Under the pieces are notes generated by a model that was not told the origin of the DNA, searched no databases, and saw nothing but the letters and a program-made list of their open reading frames with translations. A DNA stretch of 64,000 bases from Amoeboaphelidium occidentale. Taxonomy: Eukaryota; Aphelidiomycota; Aphelidea. The stretch spans positions 41,417 through 105,416 of the forward strand of contig JALGPX010000005.1 in the NCBI GenBank assembly GCA_023515795.1. Direction: 5' to 3'. The position numbers and the translations under genes are program-made. Every line of letters starts with the position of its first letter. The stretch's first letter is position 1. This document shows positions 14,001 through 21,886 of the stretch, in pieces.

Positions 14001-14164
14001 CGTAAGCTTCAAGTCAGCTAAAGCCCGCCGTCATTTAAAGTCTTACTTGTGTCAACAGTGGCTTTATCATTCAGGTAAATGGTAAGGCTGGAAGAAACAG
14101 CCACAGGAGGGTCGTCTACCTCTAAATTCTCAATGACGCACTGTTCGAGCGGAATTGCAGACAT
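11029..14164 (-). CDS. Conserved ARM/HEAT-like protein of unknown function
   Basis: Five exons: 14047..14164, 11594..14006, 11226..11557, 11115..11190 and 11029..11075. Introns of 40, 36, 35 and 39 nt all preserve frame. The second exon contains an assembly gap with a 100-bp duplicate. Removing one copy plus the Ns (121 nt) restores a single frame of 954 aa, so the gene itself is intact. Most of the protein is alpha-helical, with repeats such as RSAAFNVVIKILMDLY, CSAFDLILNLSIHSHLLE and ALNCFLYFS. These resemble an uncharacterised ARM-like family that I recall from plants. Residues around 100-160 are a Pro/Ala/Gln-rich linker. No catalytic motif or membrane segment is seen. I assign no function. 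Confidence 0.75.
13528..13748. repeat. Unmerged contig overlap (100-bp duplicate around 21 Ns)
   Basis: Bases 13528..13627 are repeated as 13649..13748 on the other side of an N run at 13628..13648. The copies are the same length and differ at one position (A at 13551, G at 13672), which is silent in the gene. Collapsing the pair repairs the reading frame of the surrounding ARM-like gene, so this is best explained as an assembly join of overlapping contig ends, not a tandem repeat. Confidence 0.88.
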
Positions 14165-14191
14165 GAAACAGTTTCAAGTAAAAATTTTCAT

Positions 14192-15853
14192 CTATTTCTT
14201 CAAGCCTCTCTGATAAGTCAATAAGCTCCAAGGCATCGCTTTAGAATCCATCCAGACATAAGAGTCATGGTAATTCTGTTTTGGGAATGATTCCTTGCCT
14301 TGATTAGCTCTGCCACGCGATCCAATACAATAATTAAAAGCACCAGGAGGATGTTGGACTGTAATGTTTCCAGTACAGTTCCAAACCAAACAATTAGCTC
14401 CACTCCAGCCTTGTCCTGAACCCATGTAACCTCTATCCTGAATGGAAATGTTACACTCACAGTGATCATACAACACACCATTACCCCAACGATGATGTGT
14501 TTCACTGGCTCCCAAATTATTAGTAGCACGACAATTAAAATAGACATTAGGCCCAGTAACTCTTGCATCGACCGCATAAGCATGTCTGGCTTTATCACAG
14601 AAACAACTTTCTACTAGCAAATATGTACCAACCATCATGAAGCCATAACGCTTTCCTCCAGTACATTTACCAGTTGGTTCAAAATAGCCGCAATTGATCA
14701 CTGAGATGTTCTTTGCTCCATCTCCTAGTCTTGTGTGAAAACCAAAATGATAAACATTCACAGACTTCACCCAACAAAACATGGCATGTCTAAACAAAGC
14801 AAAACGATCCATATGATTCTCGTCCTCGATAACATCGACACCAAATTTCGATTCTTTCTTTGAACAAACTTCTGGACCAAGAGCGCACTCAACATCCAAA
14901 TACTGAATTCCAACATTCCTAATTCTGTAGTTTTCATCAAACACATAGCAGTAGCCACCACCATACTTGCTTTCAATAGCAGTGGTAAGACCGCAGTCAA
15001 GAACTATCTGATTCTTTTCCGGAATTATACTGATAATTTTACGCTCAAATACCAAATCAAACGGACCCCATTGTTTAGTTCCGCCAACACCAGGTCTTTC
15101 AGGAATTTTATCCATATGAATATGAGAAATCCAGTCCTTGTTACTCTTACGTACAATCCTGATATTCTGCCATTGCTTCAAGCCATTAACGTTGTCCAGT
15201 TGCACCAAAGTTTCACCAACAGGCAGTCTTTCACCAACAATTTTGAAACGACGTTCAGGATCATCTTTAGCGTTTGCTTGATGTCCTTCAACAGTAAACA
15301 ATGTACCAGCATTTTGAGAAGTGCAATGAATCTTGACTCTGTTCTCAGCCTTATTAAAACCCTTGCTTGTATCAATGTCCTTAGGCGGAATCTCTCCTGT
15401 AACCAAGACACCGCTTGTTTTGATGTTGAAGCCAGCGCTGGATGAAACATAGTAATCACCATTCCTAAACAATAAAACACCACGCAGCTGAGTATCATTA
15501 TCAATAGGATTCTTTGATATTTTCTCCAAAGCATCATGAATATCTTTAGTTCTGTCTCTGCAATCGCCAGCTGGTTCCAGGGTAATGATCATAACAGAGC
15601 TTGGAATATTCCCAGAGCGCAACATTTGATCAGGCTTCTGCATTAGGCCGTACCAACAGCCAGTACGGCTAAAGTCAGGAACCTTGTCTCCATTAGGCAT
15701 CACCACACTCTCTGGCTTTGACCAGTCCATATTGGGACAACATTGGTATGAACTTTCTTCCGAGTTCTTGTTAAAAATATGCTGATCATTCATCTTTTGC
15801 AGCACCTTCTTAGAGACGTCGTTGTACAAATCTTTTGCCAAGTTCTTCAACAT
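14192..15853 (-). CDS. Right-handed beta-helix, pectate-lyase-like protein
   Basis: Single exon. The reading frame is open to 15931 (579 aa). I favour the ATG at 15853 (553 aa) because the longer form would begin inside the start codon of the divergent neighbour. The N-terminal PDFSRTGCWYG segment resembles the PDFS-x-G-Y-x-G opening of pectate-lyase-superfamily beta-helix proteins. The middle and C-terminal parts show the short turns rich in N, C, G and V expected of parallel beta-helix coils (for example NCGYFEPTGKC, VYFNCRATNNLG and VWNCTGNITVQ). The family includes polysaccharide lyases and hydrolases. There is no clear signal peptide in either form, which is odd for an extracellular enzyme. 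The catalytic activity and substrate are unknown. Confidence 0.6.
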   Translation of the reverse strand: MLKNLAKDLYNDVSKKVLQKMNDQHIFNKNSEESSYQCCPNMDWSKPESVVMPNGDKVPDFSRTGCWYGLMQKPDQMLRSGNIPSSVMIITLEPAGDCRDRTKDIHDALEKISKNPIDNDTQLRGVLLFRNGDYYVSSSAGFNIKTSGVLVTGEIPPKDIDTSKGFNKAENRVKIHCTSQNAGTLFTVEGHQANAKDDPERRFKIVGERLPVGETLVQLDNVNGLKQWQNIRIVRKSNKDWISHIHMDKIPERPGVGGTKQWGPFDLVFERKIISIIPEKNQIVLDCGLTTAIESKYGGGYCYVFDENYRIRNVGIQYLDVECALGPEVCSKKESKFGVDVIEDENHMDRFALFRHAMFCWVKSVNVYHFGFHTRLGDGAKNISVINCGYFEPTGKCTGGKRYGFMMVGTYLLVESCFCDKARHAYAVDARVTGPNVYFNCRATNNLGASETHHRWGNGVLYDHCECNISIQDRGYMGSGQGWSGANCLVWNCTGNITVQHPPGAFNYCIGSRGRANQGKESFPKQNYHDSYVWMDSKAMPWSLLTYQRGLKK

Positions 15854-15929
15854 TATTGAGGTCTTGACGCAATTTGAAACAGAAAACTTCAACGCAAAAG
15901 CCCTCAACAACCCTCTAGTTTGCGCCACC

Positions 15930-17408
15930 ATGCAGCGAGATTTAGACTTTGCTCAGCCGATATATTCATCTTTGCACTGTCCCATCTGTCAAGAAGTATT
16001 TTACGATCCGGTTATCACAGCTGCTTGTAATCATTCATTCTGTCGACTATGCTTGATGCAAGTTCTGGAGATGGATACACATTGCCCATTGTGCAGAAGT
16101 AAAGACTCTGTTCAGTATCACCCAAATCTCGCTTTGGCTTCAATAATTCAAGAGCTTCTTGTTCATTGCCCGAATCGAAAGGATGGATGTCCTGCCGTTG
16201 TGAAACTGGAAGCAATTGATCATCACTTGAAGGAGTGCACATATCTTCCAATACACTGCGAATATGATAAATATGGTTGCGATTTTACTGGTAATGCGTC
16301 TGATATGGATGCTCATATTAAGAGTTGTGTTTTCAAGAAGCTGAAACCTTTCATAGAAGCAAGCCAAGAGGCATTGAGGCATATGGAAGCAAAGTTACAA
16401 AAACAACAGAAAGAGCTGGAAAGACTGCGTGAATTTGTTAGAACATCAAAAACTGATCCTTCTACACTCAATGAACCTCTTGATCATTCGGAACCAGCTT
16501 CAGAACCCGTTCCTGCAACTATCGCAGTTATAGAAGGATGGCCAAAAGGAAGCATACACTGTGAACGCACTATCAAAGAAGAGAACGATATCGGGGTAAC
16601 ATCTTTGAGTTATGAGGGATCTAGTCTGTATTTCGGGAACTATCGAGGCTTAATTCGAGGGTACAATGCTGAAACTGGCGAAAAGCTTAGTGAATGGCGT
16701 GCCCATACAAGCACTGTCTGGTGCATTGCACATGATACAGAAAGAAACAGATTATTCAGTGGCTCCTCTGATAAGACCATCAAGTTATTTGATTTGGATT
16801 CTTTAGAGAGTGTTTCAACTCTAACTGATCACAAAGGAAAGATCTACAGCCTTAGTATTTCTGGAGATCGGTTGTATTCTTGTTCATCAGACAAGAAGAT
16901 TAAATGCTTTGATATATCGTCCGGAAATCAGATTCAATGTTTATCTACTTTTACGGGGCATGAGGATAATGTTAATGCAATTTGTTGGTGGAACTCTAGA
17001 TTAGTATCATGTTCATCTGACAAATTCGTCAAAATCTGGGATACTGAAACCCAAACTGCAATACTATCATGGAATAATGAAAACAGCGAAATACTTGATG
17101 TATCCCAGAGCCAAAACATGATTCTTGCTTCAACTTATGATGCTTACATTCACGCTATTGACCCAAGATCAGGAGAAACAATCAAGAGCATTCCTGCACA
17201 TAACTGGGAAATATGGCAGATTGATTCTTTGGATGATGTTTTGTTTTCCGGTTCATTCGATCACACACTCAAACGATGGGATCTCAGAATGTTTCAATGC
17301 ACTGCCACTTTGTTGGGACATCATGGTTACATTCATGCTTTGAGAGTCTCAGACCAAAGAATGATTTCTGGTTGTGCTGACCGCACTGTTAAATTCTGGC
17401 GTTGCTGA
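15930..17408 (+). CDS. TRAF7-like RING, TRAF-zinc-finger and WD40 E3 ligase
   Basis: Single exon; the ATG at 15930 in a GCCACCATG context gives 492 aa. Residues 17-55 are a C3HC4 RING (CPIC...CNHSFCRLC...CPLC). Residues 80-133 are TRAF-type zinc fingers (CPNRKDGC...HLKEC...CDFTG...HIKSC). About 145-172 is a coiled coil and about 215-492 holds seven WD40 repeats ending in CADRTVKFWRC. This order is that of human TRAF7, an E3 ubiquitin ligase acting in MAPK signalling. The human protein is longer (about 670 aa). Its ATG abuts the longest possible start of the beta-helix gene on the other strand. The stop is 13 bp from the convergent PDX1 stop. Confidence 0.9.
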   Translation: MQRDLDFAQPIYSSLHCPICQEVFYDPVITAACNHSFCRLCLMQVLEMDTHCPLCRSKDSVQYHPNLALASIIQELLVHCPNRKDGCPAVVKLEAIDHHLKECTYLPIHCEYDKYGCDFTGNASDMDAHIKSCVFKKLKPFIEASQEALRHMEAKLQKQQKELERLREFVRTSKTDPSTLNEPLDHSEPASEPVPATIAVIEGWPKGSIHCERTIKEENDIGVTSLSYEGSSLYFGNYRGLIRGYNAETGEKLSEWRAHTSTVWCIAHDTERNRLFSGSSDKTIKLFDLDSLESVSTLTDHKGKIYSLSISGDRLYSCSSDKKIKCFDISSGNQIQCLSTFTGHEDNVNAICWWNSRLVSCSSDKFVKIWDTETQTAILSWNNENSEILDVSQSQNMILASTYDAYIHAIDPRSGETIKSIPAHNWEIWQIDSLDDVLFSGSFDHTLKRWDLRMFQCTATLLGHHGYIHALRVSDQRMISGCADRTVKFWRC

Positions 17409-17421
17409 ATTTATTTAGTAT

Positions 17422-18318
17422 TCAATTTCCTCTCTTTGCCATTCTTTCAATTGTATCATCGATATTGATTCCTACCATAGCTTCGCCAAGATTCTCACTA
17501 ACTTTTGCCAATACAGCTGGATCATCATAGTGTGTGACAGATTGTACAATAGCACGGGCTCTTTTGACAGGATCGCCACTCTTGAAAATACCACTCCCAA
17601 CAAATACACCATCAACACCCAACTGCATCATCAGTGCAGCATCAGCAGGAGTTGCAACACCACCAGCTGCAAAGTTCACAACTGGTAATCCTTCTTTTGC
17701 ACTCTGTTCCAATAAATGCAATGGCACACGAAGCTCTGATGCAAAACTATTCAACCCATTGTAATTATCAGTATCCAACAACATTTTTGCATGCTGCAAC
17801 TGTTTCTTCACTGTACGAACATGTCTAACAGCTTCTACAATGTTACCAGTTCCAGCTTCACCTTTTGTCCTCAACATTGCAGCACCTTCATTAACACGTC
17901 TCAGTGCTTCACCAAGGTCTCTGCAACCACAAACGAATGGAACTTTGAATTTATGTTTATCAATATGCATTTCATCATCAGCCGGTGTCAACACTTCAGA
18001 TTCATCAATATAATCAACACCGATATGTTCCAGAATCTGTGCTTCTACAAAGTGACCAATACGAACTTTTGCCATTACTGGAATAGTAACAGCTCTCTTG
18101 ATACTCTTGATCATTTCCGGATCAGACATTCTTGCAACACCACCCTGTCTCCTAATATCAGCAGGCACACGTTCCAAAGCCATAACAGCACAGGCACCAG
18201 CTTCCTGAGCTACAATAGCCTGTTCAGCATTAACGACATCCATAATAACACCGCCCTTCATCATTTGGGCCAAACCTGCTTTCAAGCGATCATTCGAAGT
18301 TGAAGTAGTTCCAGTCAT
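17422..18318 (-). CDS. PDX1: Pyridoxal 5'-phosphate synthase subunit PDX1/SNZ
   Basis: Single exon, 298 aa, the usual family length. The (beta/alpha)8 synthase motifs are all visible: [32 protein letters not shown] (lysine of the first imine), [26 protein letters not shown] and [10 protein letters not shown] (second lysine), then [20 protein letters not shown] and [11 protein letters not shown]. The enzyme joins ribose 5-phosphate, glyceraldehyde 3-phosphate and ammonia from the PDX2 glutaminase to make PLP. It shows that the organism can make vitamin B6, as fungi, plants and many protists do and animals cannot. The gene is divergent from RCE1, with 100 bp between start codons. Confidence 0.97.
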   Translation of the reverse strand: MTGTTSTSNDRLKAGLAQMMKGGVIMDVVNAEQAIVAQEAGACAVMALERVPADIRRQGGVARMSDPEMIKSIKRAVTIPVMAKVRIGHFVEAQILEHIGVDYIDESEVLTPADDEMHIDKHKFKVPFVCGCRDLGEALRRVNEGAAMLRTKGEAGTGNIVEAVRHVRTVKKQLQHAKMLLDTDNYNGLNSFASELRVPLHLLEQSAKEGLPVVNFAAGGVATPADAALMMQLGVDGVFVGSGIFKSGDPVKRARAIVQSVTHYDDPAVLAKVSENLGEAMVGINIDDTIERMAKRGN

Positions 18319-18418
18319 TTTGTTACAAGTTCTTGTTGTTCACTGCAAAGTAGAAATGTTGTTGCTGTTGGAAACATCTGCTCGCGTTGTTGTGACGTAA
18401 TTTTCTTTCAATACCGAA

Positions 18419-19282
18419 ATGCTTCCGATACTTTGTCAAACAATCATTGCGACACTGTTCGTTTTAAGTTTCTACTATTACAAAGTCCCTCAAAGACTGA
18501 AAGCTAAACACAGAGATGATTATGAAGTTGTTCTATTCCGAATTAAAAGAATTTCCCTTCTGTCTTTACTATGTTACATTCTCTGTTTTTACGCAGAGCT
18601 CCGGCAGCAAGATGCATCTATTTCTAAAGCATTCTATTCTACTAATGAAAAACTTGGCTTGAATTTCAGCATGCATTCTCTACTACAAACCCTGTACTCT
18701 CTAGCAAGAGTCTTGATCTTATTCTCTGGCCCAATTATAGAATCTCTACTAGAACGCTACAACTTTATTGATACTTTGTACTACTACCACTACTACCAAA
18801 AAGATGAAGATGAAGAGAGCGAACCTTTGCATATAATCCTACGCAATTACTTGTTTGCCCCATTCTACGAAGAATTCATTTTCAGATCATGCTTCCATTT
18901 CATTAACAGCGAGAGCATGATTCCTAGTCAGATACTTTTCGGTCTGTCCCATATTCACCACCACGTACTATCCTCTAACGCTACTATAATACAGAGACTA
19001 CATGGATGCATACTACAATTTACTTATACTACTCTATTTGGCATTTACACATTTTATCTATTCTCTAGGCCTCCAGCAGAAGAAAAGAATCTATGGGAAA
19101 TTGTGGCAGTACACTCTTTATGCAACTACCTGGGATTCCCATCCTTTATAGTATTACAAGAGTATCTCAGTGGAAACAGGAAAAATCTATTCCTTACTCT
19201 AGTAGTAGTCATCATGCTCCTATACATCATAGGACCCATAGCTTTTTATTTACTTCATCATCATCATCATCATCACTATTAA
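18419..19282 (+). CDS. RCE1: CAAX prenyl protease 2 (RCE1)
   Basis: Single exon, 287 aa, with several hydrophobic segments. The CPBP/RCE1 motifs are present: EExxxR at 151-156 (YEEFIFR), FxxxH at 174-178 (FGLSH) and the final His/Asn pair at H232 and N236 (VHSLCN). RCE1 is an ER membrane glutamate protease that removes the last three residues of prenylated Ras, Rho and similar proteins. The C terminus ends in seven consecutive histidines before a final tyrosine, encoded by a CAT/CAC microsatellite. The stop codon TAA (19280-19282) touches the stop of the convergent WD40 gene with no base between them. Confidence 0.9.
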   Translation: MLPILCQTIIATLFVLSFYYYKVPQRLKAKHRDDYEVVLFRIKRISLLSLLCYILCFYAELRQQDASISKAFYSTNEKLGLNFSMHSLLQTLYSLARVLILFSGPIIESLLERYNFIDTLYYYHYYQKDEDEESEPLHIILRNYLFAPFYEEFIFRSCFHFINSESMIPSQILFGLSHIHHHVLSSNATIIQRLHGCILQFTYTTLFGIYTFYLFSRPPAEEKNLWEIVAVHSLCNYLGFPSFIVLQEYLSGNRKNLFLTLVVVIMLLYIIGPIAFYLLHHHHHHHY

Positions 19283-20395
19283 TTAAAGCTGCTGTTCCAA
19301 CCTCCCTGCATAAATCAACCCATCATCCCCACCACTCAACACCACCATCAAATTTTCTTCAGGTGTCAAAGCAAACTCTGTACAATTAACTACACCCATA
19401 TGCCCATACAATTTATACAACAATTTAGCATCCATTCCATCATTCAAAAAGAGATCCCAAACACAAACAGTACAATCAGATGAGCCAAAAGTCACGAAAT
19501 CAGAATTCATACTTCCTCTAATAATTCTTAAAGTAGTAGAAGAATATGATCCTAAACATACTTTGAATAATCTCTGAGTAGTCTGATCCACCATTAGAAC
19601 TTCTTCTTTTGAATTTGAATTTGAATTAGAATTTGAATTTGAATTTGAATTACAAGACGATACTACAGAATTGGATATGTCCCATACGTAGACACAATTG
19701 TCTCCCATTGAATGACTCATCAAAAGATTACTTTTAGTATTCAATTGCATAAACAAGACTGTATTCCTTGTCCTCAAAGTATACTGATACTGCAATTGTA
19801 CATCATTCCCTATTGTAATAGTATAACATTGTATACAGTCATCAGTTGATGCTATAAATAGACACTCAATTGAATTAATGCTATTTATAGCACAACAAGT
19901 AACAGGATAAGGTCTCTTTATAAATTCCTTTTTCAAAGTAGAAGTAGAGATGATGTATATTCCTTCGTCTGTACCAACAATTATATAATTCTTGTTTATA
20001 GAAATACAATTAGCCACATCATCATCATCATTAGAAGAAGAAGAAGAAGAAGAAGAATTCAGTTTAATACTTTTAAAATAATCCACATGAATATTCCCAT
20101 TATCCTCAATCTCCACTTTATACAACAAAACTTGATTCTTTAATAAAACAAATAAAAGTAAATCTTCTTCTTCTTTTGAGATGATGACGTAATCCACAAT
20201 TAATTCTTTTGTTTGTGTTTTGTTTACATTCTTAATTCCTTCCTTTGTTGCTGTGATTGACCAGAATAGTAGAAGATTATCAGAAGAAGAAATGAATGAA
20301 TTTCCATTTGGAAAAGATTTTATATTTTTCACAGGGGAATTGTGACCAGTCAGGATTATAATGTCATTCTTAGTTGTTGTTGTTGTTGTGTTCAT
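19283..20395 (-). CDS. WD40 protein, U5 snRNP 40K (SNRNP40)-like
   Basis: Single exon, 370 aa. Divergent WD40 repeats start with IIILTGHNSPVKNIKSFPNG, matching the first repeat of U5-40K proteins. The last blade (DCTVCVWDLF, KLLYKLYGHMGVVNC, then LSGGDDGLIYAGRL) matches the C terminus of SNRNP40/Cwf17. Low-complexity tracts interrupt the propeller: a Thr run at the N terminus, an eight-Ser run followed by DDDD near residue 120, and an (Asn-Ser)n run around 250. All arise from short tandem repeats in the DNA. The family acts in the U5 snRNP and activated spliceosome, fitting a genome with many tiny introns. Another WD40 family is possible. The first 98 bp or so are duplicated across an assembly join upstream. 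Confidence 0.6.
   Translation of the reverse strand: MNTTTTTTKNDIIILTGHNSPVKNIKSFPNGNSFISSSDNLLLFWSITATKEGIKNVNKTQTKELIVDYVIISKEEEDLLLFVLLKNQVLLYKVEIEDNGNIHVDYFKSIKLNSSSSSSSSNDDDDVANCISINKNYIIVGTDEGIYIISTSTLKKEFIKRPYPVTCCAINSINSIECLFIASTDDCIQCYTITIGNDVQLQYQYTLRTRNTVLFMQLNTKSNLLMSHSMGDNCVYVWDISNSVVSSCNSNSNSNSNSNSNSKEEVLMVDQTTQRLFKVCLGSYSSTTLRIIRGSMNSDFVTFGSSDCTVCVWDLFLNDGMDAKLLYKLYGHMGVVNCTEFALTPEENLMVVLSGGDDGLIYAGRLEQQL
19611..19651. repeat. GAATTT hexanucleotide microsatellite in coding sequence
   Basis: About seven tandem GAATTT units with one substitution, encoding an Asn-Ser dipeptide run in the WD40 protein on the minus strand. The neighbouring stretches 19258-19276 (CAT), 20034-20055 (GAA) and 20706-20728 (GTA) are further trinucleotide repeats, which makes 19.2-20.8 kb a microsatellite island. 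Confidence 0.85.
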
Positions 20396-20697
20396 TTTAG
20401 GAAGAAGAGGAAGAAGAAGAACAAGAAAAGCGAGAAAGAAAAATTCTGTTTATCAATCATGATTGGTCAAAGTTTAGTTTCGTAGAACTCAGAATATANG
20501 AATTTCCATTTGGAAAAGATTTTATATTTTTCACAGGGGAATTGTGACCAGTCAGGATTATAATGTCATTCTTAGTTGTTGTTGTTGTGTTCATTTTAGG
20601 AAGAAGAAGAAGAAGAAGAAGAAGAAAAGCGAGAAAGAAAAATTCTGTTTATCAATCATGATTGGTCAAAGTTTAGTTTCGTAGAACTCAGAATATA
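20298..20697. repeat. Unmerged contig overlap (about 200-bp duplicate around one N)
   Basis: Bases 20298..20498 recur as 20500..20697, with a single N at 20499. The copies differ mainly in the number and purity of GTT and GAA repeat units (201 against 198 bp). Both contain the start region of the WD40 gene on the minus strand. Length variation in microsatellites is what two alleles or sequencing slippage would give. I read this as an assembly join, not a biological duplication. Confidence 0.82.
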
Positions 20698-20752
20698 TTT
20701 TTATTATTGTAGTAGTAGTAGTAGTAGTAATACTCACTCCTCCGAATCATCC
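20396..20752. other. Intergenic region, 357 bp
   Basis: Lies between the start of the WD40 gene and the end of the TRAF-zinc-finger gene, both on the minus strand. It is mostly the second copy of the assembly duplicate plus a GTA repeat at 20706..20728. Excluding the duplicate, the true spacer is about 160 bp. I see no RNA gene or further coding sequence in it. Confidence 0.6.
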
Positions 20753-21502
20753 TCACTCAACTGAAACATAGACTTGCTCTTTTAGACTCTTGATAGTTTC
20801 CTCTTGTTCTTTTACTTTTGCTTGTAAAGATTCAACTAGTTCTTCAAGTGATTTTTGTTTTAGTTCCAGCTGTTTGAATTTTCTCATGACTTCAGCATTT
20901 GTAGAGAATTGGCATGATTTCACATGTTGCAATAATTGGTGGCGTTTTACATGGATTTCGCATCCCAAGTCTTCATTGTCGCATGAAACAGTTTGGTAGG
21001 AGCATTCTTTTAAATGAGTCTTTAAAGTAGATCTTGTAATTGATTCTGTGGTACAGCCGTCTTTGAAGTTTGGGCACTTCATTGTCAGCAGCTCGAGTTC
21101 GCGTTGTAACAGCAGAGGGGCTTCTTCTGGATTGTTGTTTTCTTTATCAGAACAGGTCTCGCATAGCATGGAATCATTAGAATAGAACATCTTTAGTGGC
21201 ACTTTTGAGCAGGTGGAACAGGTGAAGATCTTCTTTTGGGTCGCGTCTTTTAGTTGGTAGAGGTTTCCATCAGTACCTTCCGCCTCATACTTTGAAGGTT
21301 TTGATGAAGATGGGGCAGATGGAGCAGGAGGTGCAGCAGAAGGAGGAGCGCATGCACTGGAACCAAATGAAAATCCGATCGATTGCGCAGGTGCAGCAGC
21401 AGGAGGAGGAGCAGCAGGCATTCCAAATGAGAAGCTGGGAGCCTCATGTCTTGTCTTGGCGGCTATACCAAATGCCGTACTACTTGAAGTGGCACCAAAC
21501 AT
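20753..21502 (-). CDS. TRAF-type zinc-finger protein with FG-like N terminus
   Basis: Single exon; the ATG at 21502 (MFGATSSSTAFGIAAK) gives 249 aa. The frame is open to 21631, but the extra 43 residues look like leader sequence. The N terminus has FG-type motifs (TAFG, FSFGMPA, GFSFGSS) separated by Pro/Ala/Ser-rich spacers, as in FG nucleoporins. Next comes a Cys-pair zinc ribbon (CSTCSKV...CETCSD). TRAF-type fingers follow (CPNFKDGCTTE...HLKECSYQ...CEIHVKRHQLLQHVKSC), and a heptad coiled coil fills the last 50 residues. There is no canonical RING. The TRAF part is related to that of the TRAF7-like gene 4 kb away. The joining of FG motifs with TRAF fingers is unusual, and the function is unknown. 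Confidence 0.65.
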   Translation of the reverse strand: MFGATSSSTAFGIAAKTRHEAPSFSFGMPAAPPPAAAPAQSIGFSFGSSACAPPSAAPPAPSAPSSSKPSKYEAEGTDGNLYQLKDATQKKIFTCSTCSKVPLKMFYSNDSMLCETCSDKENNNPEEAPLLLQRELELLTMKCPNFKDGCTTESITRSTLKTHLKECSYQTVSCDNEDLGCEIHVKRHQLLQHVKSCQFSTNAEVMRKFKQLELKQKSLEELVESLQAKVKEQEETIKSLKEQVYVSVE

Positions 21503-21622
21503 TTTGTAGATTGGAAAATTCTGTGAGGGATTTTCGTGGTTACAGCAATCTGGTAGCCAATCAGCTTTTTCATGGTACTCGTCGCTCTGTACTGTTTCAT
21601 TAACCCCTTGCAGGAATGATAA

Positions 21623-21823
21623 AAATGTCATCCCAAAGTTCGCTCTGAGCAGGCTGCTTCAGTTCTCAATCCGCGGCTGGCTAATGGTCGTTTGAAATCT
21701 GACTTGGGAAAGGATCTGAATTATAGATCGATTCGAGTCCAAACAACTGATGTTCATCATACGCATTTCCAACACTTCTATAACGAGAGCCTGCCGATAT
21801 CGATTGAAGATATTGAAAGTTGA
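21623..21823 (+). other. Possible short coding exon of an unrecognised small protein
   Basis: Between two genes lies a 66-codon open frame ending in TGA at 21821..21823. It reads SVLNPRLANGRLKSDLGK and later HFQHFYNESLPISIEDIES. The composition looks protein-like, but there is no ATG in frame: an in-frame stop sits at 21620..21622, so an upstream exon would be needed and I could not place one with confidence. The remaining bases from 21503 to 21886 show nothing else. Confidence 0.3.
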
Positions 21824-21886
21824 AACTTCATCTAGTAGAGATTACAGGATGTTCATGAACTTTGTCTGATTTTCTGTTTTGACAGG

